From Ceratobasidium sp. AG-K (taxonomy: Eukaryota > Basidiomycota > Agaricomycetes > Cantharellales > Ceratobasidiaceae): 64,000 nt of DNA. Positions 44,661 to 56,376 of this stretch are shown piece after piece (the stretch's first letter is position 1; the number at the start of each line of letters is the position of its first letter). Location: NCBI GenBank assembly GCA_037039685.1, contig JAWNGF010000004.1, positions 2,666,001 to 2,730,000 of the forward strand, written 5' to 3'. The position numbers were made by a program, and so were the translations under genes. A model generated the notes under the pieces. That model was given only the letters and a program-made list of their open reading frames with translations, did not search any database and was not told where the DNA came from.

Positions 44661-45368
44661 GTGCGGAGTGAGTATCTATCGTGTATGAAGTGTAGTCATA
44701 ACCAAACACATATTCATCTTGCAGCCTGGTTGTTGAGGACCGAACCCCTGCATCTCGAGCAAGATCTTTGTGGATTATTTCCAGCTCCGATTACTGCCCG
44801 AAAGCTGGTCCGATCCTCAGCTTCAAGGCTGCCGATATCCCCAGCGGTTCGCGAGAAAGCGGATGATCCTAAAGGTATTGGCATCCCAGAAACCCAAATA
44901 TCGAATCCCTCGTGTGGCGCTGGCCCTGGCGTTCTTGCCAAGTCAACGCACTCGGTTTGTGAGACCTTGGTCTTGGATCATGCCTACAACCTCGACCCCA
45001 CCATCACTCTGACCGAAGCAACCGATTATGGCGGCCACTCCCTAACAAGTGCGGGTATTGGCCCTATAGCTCGAACGCGCAGTGTTTCGTCCAACGGCTG
45101 GCTCTCTTGGTCCCATCAAATACCCAGGGAGAACGATTGGCTAGTCACACCAAATGTAGAAGCTGAGGACACACCAGCGGCACCTGGAGGGGCGGCTAAG
45201 CTGCCAGCGCTCAAGACAATTCGCGTATATGATTCAACCAATACGCGGATGCCCATCCGGAGAGACCGTGGTTGCAAGCATGGATTGTGGAAACCCGAAT
45301 ACCCCGCGAACACATTTCAGGTGATCCAAGGGGGGTTCAGCCCAAGTCAGCCGCAGGCGATGGAGTAA
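44661..45368 (+). CDS. Unassigned open frame, 235 codons
   Basis: A single uninterrupted frame with the middle part reading AYNLDPTITLTEATDYGGHS and WLSWSHQIPRENDWLVTPN and an end rich in Pro. Composition looks protein-like and no overlapping frame is better, but no motif was recognised and no start context stands out. It might be the 3' exon of a longer gene beginning near 44100, a remnant, or chance. Confidence 0.32.
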   Translation: MRSEYLSCMKCSHNQTHIHLAAWLLRTEPLHLEQDLCGLFPAPITARKLVRSSASRLPISPAVREKADDPKGIGIPETQISNPSCGAGPGVLAKSTHSVCETLVLDHAYNLDPTITLTEATDYGGHSLTSAGIGPIARTRSVSSNGWLSWSHQIPRENDWLVTPNVEAEDTPAAPGGAAKLPALKTIRVYDSTNTRMPIRRDRGCKHGLWKPEYPANTFQVIQGGFSPSQPQAME

Positions 45369-45973
45369 TAGCTATATGGCGTTCAGTAGGGTTGGTCGAT
45401 AATTTGGGGCGGTGGTTTAGGGTCGGGACATTGGATGCGCTCGACCCTGGATACGAACCACAGGGAGACTTTGATGGGGTGCTTGGGAGATGATACGAGA
45501 TATGGCGGACATAACCTACACTAATCCATGATGGACCCAGATACACGGATCGACTGGGTACCCTACTACTATCCCCATTTCCACCTTCAAAGGGAGACGG
45601 GGGTCAAATATATGCGGCATCGGGTGGGTTCCAGGATCATGAGTAGCGCGACGGCTATCACTGTGTCGGCGAGGTTCTTTTCAACTTTTCCCCTTGTAGA
45701 TTTCGTTCCAGTTTTTTTTTATCGCTTGTTTTGCGCCGAGGCTTATTCTCCCGCTATTCGTCACACTTTACGAGCATCGTCAACTATATTCAAGTTATAA
45801 ATCGGGATAATAGCGAGCTGTATGCACAAGAAGTGGCGAAAAGCTAAATTTACTTTCACTAAAATATAGACCGAGACGAATAGGCCAAACCAAAACATGA
45901 AGAATACAAAGAATTATAAATAATATATGATACATGACAAAGCCAAAGCGGGCATGTACATCACGGTGTGGTA
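45369..45973. other. Intergenic region, AT-rich right half
   Basis: No gene is supported. The right part (45800-45960) is A/T-rich and is probably the 3' end of the minus-strand gene that follows. Confidence 0.4.
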
Positions 45974-48900
45974 TTACGCATGCACACCATACCGGCGTCT
46001 CGAACGCAAATACTTGCCCTCTTTGGCAACTTTGGTAGATTCAGATGATTCAGGTTGAGAGTCTGGCACTGGCACTTCAGCTTGAAACCTAGCACGGAGG
46101 ACATCTCGGACTTGGACTTGTTGCTCTCGGCTCGGGAGCGAGAACGAGGTAGAATCGACGGGTGACTCGCTCGAGGCTTGACTGGCCATTTCAGTTGACG
46201 TCTTGTGTCGCTCCGGCTATCGATCGTAGTCGCAGTGGCCTCGCGGGATGAATGATTCGTTCCTCGAACAAGTCGCCCGCTACGGGCAATTGTGCCCCCG
46301 TAGTTTTCGAGTTGAGGCGACGGAGTTTCGAGGATCGTACTCTTGGCGCTTTCTGGGTCAGTAATCGTCGGATCAGGCTCTGGCTGGGGGCGGAAGAAAG
46401 TCGCGAGGTCCTGCGAGGGACTAAACTCGACCCCCGGTGACCAAGCAGTATCCGTGTCCGGTTGAGGCGAAACGAGACTGTTGGATGGAAGTGGAGGTGC
46501 GGTAGTGGATGGGGATTTATAAGTTTGGGTGTGCAGAGGCATGGTATCAGGGTCGCCCGAAAGTTCGAACTCCATGTCAGACTCGACGAAAAGGGGAGGG
46601 GTCGGAGGTGGGGCTCTGGCGCTTGAACGTCGGTGGCAGCGTCATACAACGGGATATCGCGAATCGACTCGTGGCTCACTGGGCTAGACGCATCGGTCAT
46701 AGTGATACTAGGTACGGTTTCAAACGTGCCTTCTGGGTGCAGTTGGCCTAGATCGATAGTTTCGAGCAGTGTGCCCATCTCTTTGCAACGCGGGTCGTCA
46801 ATGTCGAGCGCGGGACCTGCGCCGGGGACAGGCTGTAGATCGAGGAGTGCCTCGGAGCCACAAAAGTGTATCTGGGCAGCCGTCATGTTTGCATCGAGCC
46901 CTTCGAGGAGCATATCGTTGTCCTGCATGAAGCTCGGACTGGCTTGGTCGAGGCTCAAGACCGCCTCGCTCAACGCTCGGACCTCGCCTTCGATATCATC
47001 AGCCTCAGCAGACTCCTCGAGTTGAATCTCGGCCTCTGGTTCGACGCCGTCGAGCAGACCTTCGTAGCCTCGAGCATCGGACTCGACGCTGGGGCGGGTA
47101 GACTCGGAGGGGAACGTAAAATCGGGCAGCTCGTCTTCGTGTCGCGGTTCCTCCTCGGGAACGTCGGGATGTAACTCAAAAGCCACTGAATCGGCACCCA
47201 AAAGCGTCGTGTCCGCCCCGTAGTCGCCTCCGAACGTGCGCATTTTGTCCTCCCGGTCGGTAGAGTCGCCATCCTCCTCGTCCTCCTCGGGCTCCTCGAA
47301 TCGGAAAAGGTCGTCGGTCGCGCTGTTCGACTCGATCCCCTCGACATCTACGTCCGGATCGCCCTCGCTCGGTTCTCGCGACTCGGACCCCGCCGGTTCT
47401 CGCACGTCGTCCTCCTGCGGCCGGCGCGGAATAAATATATGCAGGGCCGTAGATTGAGCGCGAGTACCCGATGCGCGACCGCGGCGTAGAGGCGGAGGCG
47501 TATGTCGACCATGCCAAGTCGTCGGACCACGAGGTTTAGGAACGACGGTCCGGGCGCAATTTCAGCCGGCGGCGGGTCCCCGTCGTCTTCGACCAGTGGC
47601 GAATGTCCAACGACGTTCTTGAGAGTGCGTCGTCCGGGTTTATGCTTCACGACCTTGTAGGCCCCGATTCCGAGCGGATCTTGTCCCCGTTTACGTCGAC
47701 ACACGTCGCATTCGCATGAATTGCTGCACAACGGGCACATAAAATCCATCAGGAGGGGGTTGAACACGATATCATGCCTACCATCACATTAGTACTCGGT
47801 CACGCCAACGACATTCGACTCACTTGGCGATACACCGCTGACACCACGTCGTCGCACACTCTGCCGGTCCCAGACTCTGCCCACGGCGCGCACGAGTGGC
47901 GATATTCGAACACCGCATCTTGAGTTTGCCCCTTGTCGAGAGCGTACGACAGCAATGACAATACTTGCCCGGTGTTTGGCGACGATTTCTGGAAGGTCGT
48001 CATAATTCGAGGGCGAGGCCGCGCGCAGGTCCATAACGATGTACTTGATCTGGCGGGGTTTCTTGGTCTTGACCTTGGTCGAGGGGCCGGGCGCAGATTC
48101 GTCGACTTCAGATTCCGTTTCGCCCGTTTCGCCCGACTCGTCCTCGGCTTGACCAGAGTTCTCGGTATCCTGGTACTCGTCCGAACCTGCACTCGACGAT
48201 TCGACCCTCCACCGACCCTGCTTTTCACCCCGCGCGACACCTTTGCCTTTGTCCACCTTTCGCGAGAGCAGACCAGCTTCGAACAGGGCCTCGATGGATT
48301 TCCCTTTGCCCTTGGGGTACATTGCCGCTCGGGTACGTTTGGACGCGCGTGGGATGAGTACGCATTCCATTCGGCGGATTCGCGGTTTGACGGGAGGCGG
48401 GGTCAATTCGTCGGGCGCTGGAGTGAGGGTCGACGGAGTGGCTCTGTCGAGCGTTAGGGGGACGTATGCGGGTGCGGGTTCGACAGGGGATTCGCGTGGC
48501 CCGGTTGGCTCGTCTGTGGGCGTAGGTTCGTCTGTGGGTGTAGGTGCGTCTGTGGGTGTAGGTTCGCGTACTGGCGACGGCGAGAGTAACGAAATCTCGA
48601 CGGGCGGGGCGATTGGCGCCGGTTCAGGATCATTGGACGGCTTGAACGAAAACGCAGCCTCAAACCTGTCATCCCGCAAAACCGAGTCGTCGCGCAACCC
48701 AAACGGCGAATCAAACTTGCCGAGCAACAGCACGGGCCTCCCGAGATCCAAACGAGGCTGGTCGGGCGATACTGCAAATTCGCCGAGTTCGAACTCCACC
48801 CTCGGTGCTGGAGTGGGTGTCGTTCGAGCCGAGAGTGTGGCTGGCGTCAAACCCCGAGGCGAGGTGAGAGTGGATGCGACGGTCGAGGGGCGGAAGAGTG

Positions 48901-50178
48901 GGATCCCGGACGGGCATAGTTTGTATGGCGGGGGCGAAGTGGTTTGGCTGAGGGGTCTGGTTGAATTTGTGGGTTCGGGCGAAGTGAGGGGTGGTTCGGG
49001 TGTGGGTTCTTCAGGTAGCGCTTGTGAGAACGGCGTTTGTCCATCGTACGTCGGGGACCTCTCCAATCCGATCAAATTCTCTGCCCCTTCCGGTTGCGCA
49101 TATTCTCCCTCTGTCGGCATACGTTCCGGGCTTGAAAGAGACCGCTGATTCGAGAGTGGCGCCGGGATCTCCTCGATTTCATCATCGCACGGCGAGTCCA
49201 GCACCACTACGTCGCTCGACCGAGAGCTACCCCGTGACCATCGACCTCCAAGCGAGGGAGAATCTGAAACCTCCCTCTGCCGTTCCTGTTCCCGTTCCTG
49301 CTCGAGTTCCTGCTCAGAGTCCGATGACGACAAGACGATAACCTCGGGAGGCGCGGGCGCTGGTGTGGGCGTAGGATCCAGGATGCGCGGTCGTTTAGGT
49401 TTGCTCCTCATTTCCAGCATAACCACGGGTTCGGGACGTTTCCGTCTTTCAGACTGAACCGAGACGACGCGAGCTCGGTAGGGGGAAGTATTTGTGGCCG
49501 AGGGGGTGCGAATCAACGTAGCCCAGTCGACTGCACCTCGTCGAGGCGGGCTAGTTTGCGGGAGTTGTCGAGATGGCCTCGACGGTGTACCAGCTAGGAA
49601 ACTTGGGGGTTTAACAATAGGAAGACTCGGCCTGGGCACAGGTTGGATTCGTAGGCCGGTAGGATAACTCTTGCGCATTCGCTTCCGTTTCGTCTTCGTC
49701 TTGAGCCTGGCTGGGAGTTCTCCATCCTGGTCTGAGCTGTCGACAACGTATTCGGTCTCGGCGCCAGCGAGTTCATTGTCCGACGACGCAGCCCGGCGTT
49801 TCAGAAACGCCACAGAAAGAGTCCGGGAATGTTTAGACGTCGAACCAGAAGCGTGTGTGGACGTGAACAGCGATGTCTTTGGTAAGACACGGGGGGTAGG
49901 GATATTCTCGGGTACATAGCCAATGTTGTCCTGTAAATGAATCAGGCCGGTTAGCCTGGGCGCTGGGAGAAACGTACCACCGCGCTGTTGGGGTTCCTAA
50001 TCAACGTATTTTTAGATGGTCTTCTGCTGGGTGGGCGTTCGCGGACGGGGGAAGAGGCGTGTGGGATGGGAGGTGAGGTGGGCATGACGCATTGGGTGGG
50101 TCGGGCCGTGTCGTCTTCGGGATAGTATAGAACATGCCGGGGAGGAGGGTCTTCGTCCCGCGCTTTGCGTTTCGACAT
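45974..50178 (-). CDS. zf-4CXXC_R1 (CDCA7-type) zinc-finger protein with long disordered flanks
   Basis: Probable nuclear DNA- or chromatin-binding protein. The start at 50178 reads MSKRKARDEDPPPRHVLYY; a long low-complexity Pro/Ser/Thr/Glu region follows (49813-48100). The zinc domain (about 47990-47670) reads YCHCCRT, KMRC, CATTWCQRCIAK, then after an intron FMCPLCSNSCECDVCRRKRG, the pattern of the CDCA7 C-terminal domain (C-x2-C, C-x2-C, CPxCxxxCxCxxCRRKxG). The animal and plant relatives work with HELLS/DDM1 remodellers in DNA methylation upkeep. A long acidic C-terminal region follows (47405-46620) and the last frame ends KYLRSRRRYGVHA at 45974. Frame junctions near 48010, 47440, 46612 and 46190 need an unseen intron or a missing base, so the exact protein is uncertain and splitting into two genes is possible. 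Confidence 0.72.
48510..48563 (-). repeat. 18-bp tandem repeat encoding PTPTDE units
   Basis: Three adjacent 18-bp units (48510-48527, 48528-48545, 48546-48563) within the disordered part of the CDCA7-type gene. Confidence 0.85.
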
Positions 50179-50716
50179 TGTGCGTGGTTATCCGTGGCAT
50201 GCACCCACACGACGCAAGCCTACAACAAAGAATAAGCATCCTTTTCAGTTTGATCGAGGGATATACCAGATAATTACCGGTCTATCAGACGGATCGCAAT
50301 CACGACAACAGACCGCACGCAACGAAAACGAATCGCAAGGTGATGAACCAAAGTGATACACAGAAAAGGGCGGGCTCCGTTTGTGTCGTCACGTGATGGT
50401 GATGAACCCCAGAATGGCAGTCGGTGTTCCCCCGATTAACCCGCCCAATTATCGAGTACAGAGTTATTTCCGGCTTGGGTTCGCGTACGATTCCGTCACG
50501 CTGAAACAGATGTCGATTTCAGCACGATCTAGACGACGAGAACGCCCGTGGACGCACGTGACCAGGCTCCAGGGTGATATTAGATCCTCCCGTCCAAACA
50601 ATCTCCAGGCTTAATTTTTCGGTCTCGAGGTGCGTTGGGGTCACTCGAATTTCCTTGTTCTTTGGGGCTTAGTGGGATCATCCCGGGTATCTAGTTGTCT
50701 ATCACCACCCATCGCC
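50179..50716. promoter_or_regulatory. Divergent promoter between the CDCA7-type gene and NAP1
   Basis: 538 bases separate two start codons facing away from each other. A perfect TCACGTGA lies at 50389-50396 and a second CACGTG at 50555-50560, candidate sites for a basic helix-loop-helix factor serving either gene. Confidence 0.55.
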
Positions 50717-52362
50717 ATGTCCGACGAGCAGAACGCAATGCCCATCGCAGCGGGTGGCACGGCTGCCTCGATGACTGCGCCCACCCCCGTCAACACACCC
50801 CTCAACGCCGCCCCCATCTCTCTCGGTAGGTCTCCTGATGTGGCTCGAATTACGCTCACACCTTCTAGGTCTATCCCGTCCCACCGTTGCGGATATCCAG
50901 GAAGACGAGGACATGGAGGACGCCCAAGGAAACGCTTTACTAAGTGAGTCCAGTGCAACCTATAGACGTGTACTTATTGTGTAGGCAAGCTCAACACCCT
51001 CGCCGGCCGCGAGCGCAACCTGCCTCCGAGCGGGGTGGTCGAGGTCCTCTCGGCACCCGTGGCTCGTCGAGTCGAGGGACTCAAAGGCGTACACGCCGAA
51101 TTCACCAAGATCGAATACGAGCTCAAGCGGGAGATGCTCGAGCTCGAGAAGAAGGTTCGCCCGCCCGCCGGCTTTTTGCATAGTTACTGATTAGTGGTAT
51201 AGTATTTGGTCAAGTTTACTCCCCTATATGAGCGCAGGAAGGCGATTCTTACTGGTGCCGCCGAGCCTACGCCTGAGGAGGTGGCTGCTGGTGAGGCTGT
51301 GAGCGCCAAGGAAGACCCCGAGGCTGCGGCCGAATCCAAGGCGGAGCGCGAAGAGGCGGAGAAGAATCTCAGCGAGGAGGACAAGGCCATCAAGGGTGCG
51401 TCTCGCTCGCTTTTCCCTGGACGTTACTCAGTCGTTGCAGGTATTCCCAACTTTTGGCTCTCCGCACTCCGAAACCACGAAGGTCTTTCGGAGCTCATTA
51501 CCGAAAGGGACGAAAACGCGCTCATGTACTTGACCGACATTCGACTGGTGTACCTCGAGGATTCTACTCCCGGGTTCAAGCTCTTGTTCGACTTTGCCGA
51601 GAACCCGTACTTTGAGAACGAGACCCTCGAGAAAACGTATCACTACCAGGTAGGTTTTATTGTGTTTGTTGGTGGATTGATATTGATGAATGTAGAACGA
51701 ACTCGGTTATGCGGGAGACTACATTTATGATCGCGCCGTGGGGACGGAGATCAAGTGGAAGGAAGAAAAGGACCTCACCAATGCGGTTGAAATTAAGAAA
51801 CAAAGAAATAAGAGTGCGTACCGGCAACTTGCGCCACCCTTACCATATTTACCTTGACCCGCAGCCACGAACCGTACTCGCCTCATCAGGCGCTCAACCC
51901 CGGTTCGCTCATTCTTCAATTTTTTCAGCCCACCCTTGCCACCCACGCCCGAGCAGGTCGAGAGCGGCGAAATCGACGAGGAAGTTCTCGAAGAACTCGA
52001 CGAGAAGCTCGAGCTGGACTACCAAATCGGGGAGGACCTGAAAGAACGAGTGAGTTTCAATACAATTGACTCAATCATAATACTAAACAACGACCGTAGA
52101 TCATCCCCCGCGCGATCGACTACTTTACCGGCAAAGCCCTCGAATATGATATTCACGAAGTCGAAGATGAGGAAGACTACGAGGACATTGACGACGACGA
52201 CGAAGACGGATACGACGACGTGCGTTCACCCTACATCCCCTCTCACACCGAGTTATGACATTAAACACCTAGTGATAGGACTCTGACATTGGCGCCACGC
52301 CGTCCAAACGTGCACGCGGCAAGGGTGGCAAGGTTGACGCTGAAGAGTGCAAGCAACAGTAG
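50717..52362 (+). CDS. NAP1: Nucleosome assembly protein 1
   Basis: Histone H2A-H2B chaperone that moves between cytoplasm and nucleus. ATG 50717 gives MSDEQNAMP; introns follow at about 50826, 50942, 51154, 51397, 51650, 51814, 52051 and 52220. Exons join to a long helix ([34 protein letters not shown]), then [55 protein letters not shown] and [18 protein letters not shown], which are the family's hallmark stretches, and an acidic tail with a basic end ([10 protein letters not shown]). TAG is at 52360-52362. The frame is intact throughout. Confidence 0.97.
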
Positions 52363-52509
52363 ACTTTAAATATTTCTCACCGAATAACCGGTTTTGCGTT
52401 TCCTTTTTTGTTTATACGTAGGGATTGACAATAGTAGTTTGGGCTTGTCTCATGCGCGACATTCGTGCCCAATTGAGACATTTTAATTTCAAATTTTGTC
52501 GGTGGTTGA

Positions 52510-53821
52510 CTAGAGAGTGTTTGTTTCTCGACCATCTCTTGCAGTCGCGCTGCCCGTTGTCTGTACGAAAGCTTCAAATTGCCCATCCTGGCTGACTTGC
52601 AGCTCAACCTTTTGTTCGACGAGAGCAAACATACACAATTCTTGTTGGATAGATTCAATCGTGAACCAAGGTCGCGCTGGATCTGACACGCACCACTGAC
52701 AGGGATGGGATACGAAACAAAGAGTAACGGTTTAGCAGAGCCGACCTGTGACTAGAAGCGGATACGTCGTCTAGGTGGCGCTATATGTTCGGGTTCATAT
52801 CTTGGAACGAGCGGTGCTCGTCCAGGATGCATATATCGAATCATGGCCAATTCATGCTAGCCACCGACATGTAAGCCGAGAACATTTTCCTTACTTGGCT
52901 GATATATTCAGCTCCGTACCTTTTCTCTTTCCCTTTGAGCTTGATACTTGGCCTTGTACCAAAGATCCGCTTTCAATGCGATTGTGGCCGCAATCAGAGG
53001 ACCGTCCTTCATGCGTTATAGGCTCTCTTCGTGGAGGCGTTGTAAATCGACAACAAGAGCGTAGGGCCCGGATGCCATGCTTTTGTTTTTTGGAGGGACA
53101 ATATCTGTGTATAAGTGACCTCATTAGAAAGAACCGGCTGAAAGCAGGTGAAGCTAGGCATAAACGTACACTCGGACCAGGATAACAGATCGTGGAGATA
53201 TTTGAATACACTTCGCTTCGGGATGAGCCTACCACTAGATTGTTAAATCGTTCGAATGGTCTCGGACTAGCAGTGCGTACGCTCCAGGTTCACAACGCGG
53301 ACACAGTAGGATGTATAACCTGGGATCCACCCTCCGTTCGGTTTGCTCTCCGCACAACTAAATCTGCATACATATCAATTTGCATTGACCTAGGTCACAA
53401 GGTACGACTCACCGTGCATGTCTTGCCAAAGACAAGCGAGACATACTTGGGTTCGGATAAATGCAAAGGGCAGAGAGGTAGCCCTGGGACATTTTGGATC
53501 GCACTGGCCCAGATAAACGCGGCCGACTTCTTCATAAGGAAATCGCGGAGCCCTTTATTGGTTCGTGCGAGGTGTAGAATGTCCAGGGGCAACACGAACT
53601 GCATTATCTAACGAACGCAAGGGCGATTTCAGATTATTACTGGTGTTTGAAAACGGCCGAGTTCTTTGTTTTCTTACCAGTATAAATGCTTCAACTGGCA
53701 GTATCAGTAATGTTCCTGTTGATTCAAAGTTAATACCCGTTTGCTTCAGTTGCGTATTGATACTTGCGGCATAGGGCATTGTTCGAAGCTTAGTGCTCCA
53801 GTCAGCCTGAGGCAGCGACAC
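52510..53821 (-). CDS. F-box protein 1 of a three-gene cluster
   Basis: Predicted SCF ubiquitin-ligase adaptor. Start at 53821; exon 1 ends LPVEAFIL at a GT donor and joins IMQFVLPLDILHLARTNKGL, the F-box, followed by RDFLMKKSAAFIWASAIQN, VPGLPLCPLHLSEPKYVSLV. The next recognisable exon (near 53330-53270) reads DPRLYILLCPRCEPGAYAL, matching the CxxC exon of the other two cluster members. Further minus-strand pieces (53235-52891, then 52698-52510 reading WFTIESIQQELCMFALVEQK to a TAG) are plausible downstream exons, but the joins were not all solved. It may be partly decayed. Confidence 0.5.
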
Positions 53822-54466
53822 GGGACATTGGCGAAATACCTGATACTAGGGATACTCAAGAAATTGAAACGATATATCGTGTACATTGACCACGCTAGAG
53901 ACTTCGAAACGACTCGATTCGCTTTGTTCTTGCGAGGTGGCTACCGAGCCATGAGTCCTACGCGAATCAGTCCTCTACGGGAATTTCAAAAGTATAAATC
54001 AAACCCACGTCGGCGAGCTCGAGTCGAATTGAAAGTCGATGGCGAACAAAACGCGACGGGTGTTGCCTTTCCCTAACGAGAGCTTGAGCCACAGAGTTTG
54101 ACGATCGTCGAGTTCCCCAATCGTACTCAATTGAGCTTTTGATTTGAAATTGTGGTCACTTGATTCGAGGGATTGCCGCCCTTTCGTGCGTTCTCTTCGA
54201 GCTTTACCTCGTCTCAAGCTCTCAAGAACGGCTAGATTTTGTTTAATTATCTCATTATGGGCCCTCAAATCGGTCAGAATTCATCTATATGAGCGTTGGT
54301 CGGAATACCCAAAGTACCGTGCTCAGCCCACCTCGATTTCCGTAGAACTCATGCGCGAGTGGCTACCTACAAGAAAGAGGTAAACGGACGCCCCCGCGTG
54401 AGTTATAAACGCGCTGACTATTGTGTGAGTCTCTGGAGGGGGTTCATCATCAGCTATTTCGGTGAT
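53822..54466. other. Divergent region between F-box genes 1 and 2
   Basis: A charged minus-strand open stretch lies at 53999-54268 (IKQNLAVLESLRRGKARRER) with no match; the rest is non-coding. It probably carries both promoters. Confidence 0.35.
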
Positions 54467-55818
54467 ATGGCATGTCGCCACGCTCGAGCTAACCAGCGCT
54501 TAGCACCGAGCCACGCCCCCAGGCGCAAGTATCAGCAGAAAACCAAAAGCGATACCATTACCGACGCAGGAGCTACAAAAATTCTGCTTGCACTGCCAGT
54601 TGAAACATTAATTCTGGTAAGCCAATGGGGACTGTGCTTTATTTCCCCCCGCGTCTGAATCGACTGTTACTTCTGATAGATAACTCAGTACCTCCTACCT
54701 GTGGACATTTTGCATCTCGCACGAGCGAATAAACCCCTTCGTACCCTCCTTATGAATCAATCCTCCGTCTGTGTTTGGACAAACGCGATTCAAAACTTTC
54801 CAGGACTACCCGCTTGTCCCTCGCATTTGTCTGAACCCAAGTACGTCTCGCTTCTCTTCACCGATACGTGCATGGCTAGTGCTTGTCTTGCCTAGATAAA
54901 AAAAAATTGCCTATATTCTTTTATTTAGGAGTGGGGGGAGCGTCTGACAAGGCAGATGGATCCGAGATTGTATGTGCTCCTATGCGTTCGTTGTCGACCT
55001 AGAGCGTACGTAACAACGCCTCCATTGTTTGAGCATTTTAACCCCCTGATAATAGAATCGTCCATCGTAAATATGTATTTGGACCCTTTCGCCTCATTTT
55101 ATCCTGGTCAGAGGGTACGTCGATACGCAACTTGGGATATTTTCGGTCTGTTTCTCACAGGAGAGACGTGTTGGTAGATATTGTGCCGGCAAACGATAGG
55201 GTAGTGGTTCGCGGAAGCTATGCTCTGGTTTCCGATGTTCAGCGACTTCGAGGCGACTACCAAGCACGTGTAAATGAGGGCCCTCCATTTGTGATATTGC
55301 AAGACGACCCCTGGTATCACGTCAAGGCTCTAGCTCAGAAAGAGAGAAGGTGCGCAGCGGGAACCTGGACAGCAGAGTATCCTCTGACGTGCATACTACC
55401 AGCCAACGTGGGCGAGCTATGATCGTGTTTCTGCGGGGTCGGAAGACCCAACGACACGCTGATGACAAATCAAAGAAACAAGCGTTTCGCCAAAGGTTAG
55501 CCCGCATATATCCTGCCAACATCTCACATTTGGATTACCAACCCTCCATAGTGTTGAAACCCGCTTGGTCGAAATGGGTTGGGAGCGGCGTGTGATTAAT
55601 TTCCCCTCAGATAGGCCAAAGGAATACAAGGCGCTGTTGGAGCAACCCAAAGTACTCAACGATCAGGGTGAGTTCAAGCTCAGCATTCTACCATCAGCCA
55701 GACTGCGACGTTGACACTATGCATAGTATGGGAGAAGCTCTATTCTAAGTTGCTCCCTTTCCTCCAAGGCAACTATAAATCATTGCGCGAATGGGAAGCG
55801 TTAGAGCATGAGAATTAG
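54467..55818 (+). CDS. F-box protein 2 of the cluster
   Basis: ATG 54467 starts a basic N-terminus; exon 1 ends ALPVETLIL and joins ITQYLLPVDILHLARANKPL (F-box), then RTLLMNQSSVCVWTNAIQNF, PGLPACPSHLSEPKYVSLLF. The second part has DPRLYVLLCVRCRPRAYV (the shared CxxC exon), then a Lys/Arg-rich helical exon and a last exon ending LYSKLLPFLQGNYKSL and a TAG at 55816-55818. Several exons join only in changing frames, so either small introns were missed or the gene is decaying. The role would be substrate recognition for an SCF ligase; the substrate is unknown. Confidence 0.55.
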
Positions 55819-56376
55819 CGCTGTCTAAAAATCGACGTATACGTCAGGCTAGTTACTCGATGCTAGTGCAAAATCAGCTCAACAATGACAGTGTAATAGA
55901 AGAGGGGTTTCAATACGCTCCAACTCATCGCGATATTAACCTAACATGATACGATATAAATTTAGTATAATATGGTCTGTCTTCTCCTGCTAAGGTCCGA
56001 CTTTCTGCCAGCCGGAAAGTCCTACCTACCGTGCCTCGCCGATGAATCCACTTCTGCAGAAATCAACAGATTTATTTCCCTGGAACGTCCGGGTCAAGAA
56101 TGGTCATGTGTTTAACTATAAATCGTCCCACCGCGCGCATAAATATACGAGTGAATACATATACAAGCAGACGCACCTCTCAGTGGCGTGCCTAGCATGA
56201 CGTAAACGGCAATGCACCCTAGACAGCACAGGGACGGCCCTCCGTAAACGCCGTGACGTCGTAATTTCAACTCTGGGAACCCTGGGCTAAACGGATCACC
56301 AGGCTAGGCGCTCTTCTGTGATCCTCCACCATAGCTTCGAGTCCAGCGTCAAACAACCTGAAGCTCGATCTCCGAT
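55819..56376. other. Intergenic region between F-box genes 2 and 3
   Basis: No gene is supported on either strand. Confidence 0.4.

Noticed and set aside
48243..49148. A 301-codon plus-strand frame opposite the CDCA7-type gene
   Set aside because: Its Gly/Ser/Val-rich reading mirrors the Pro/Ser/Thr-rich minus-strand region; no independent support.
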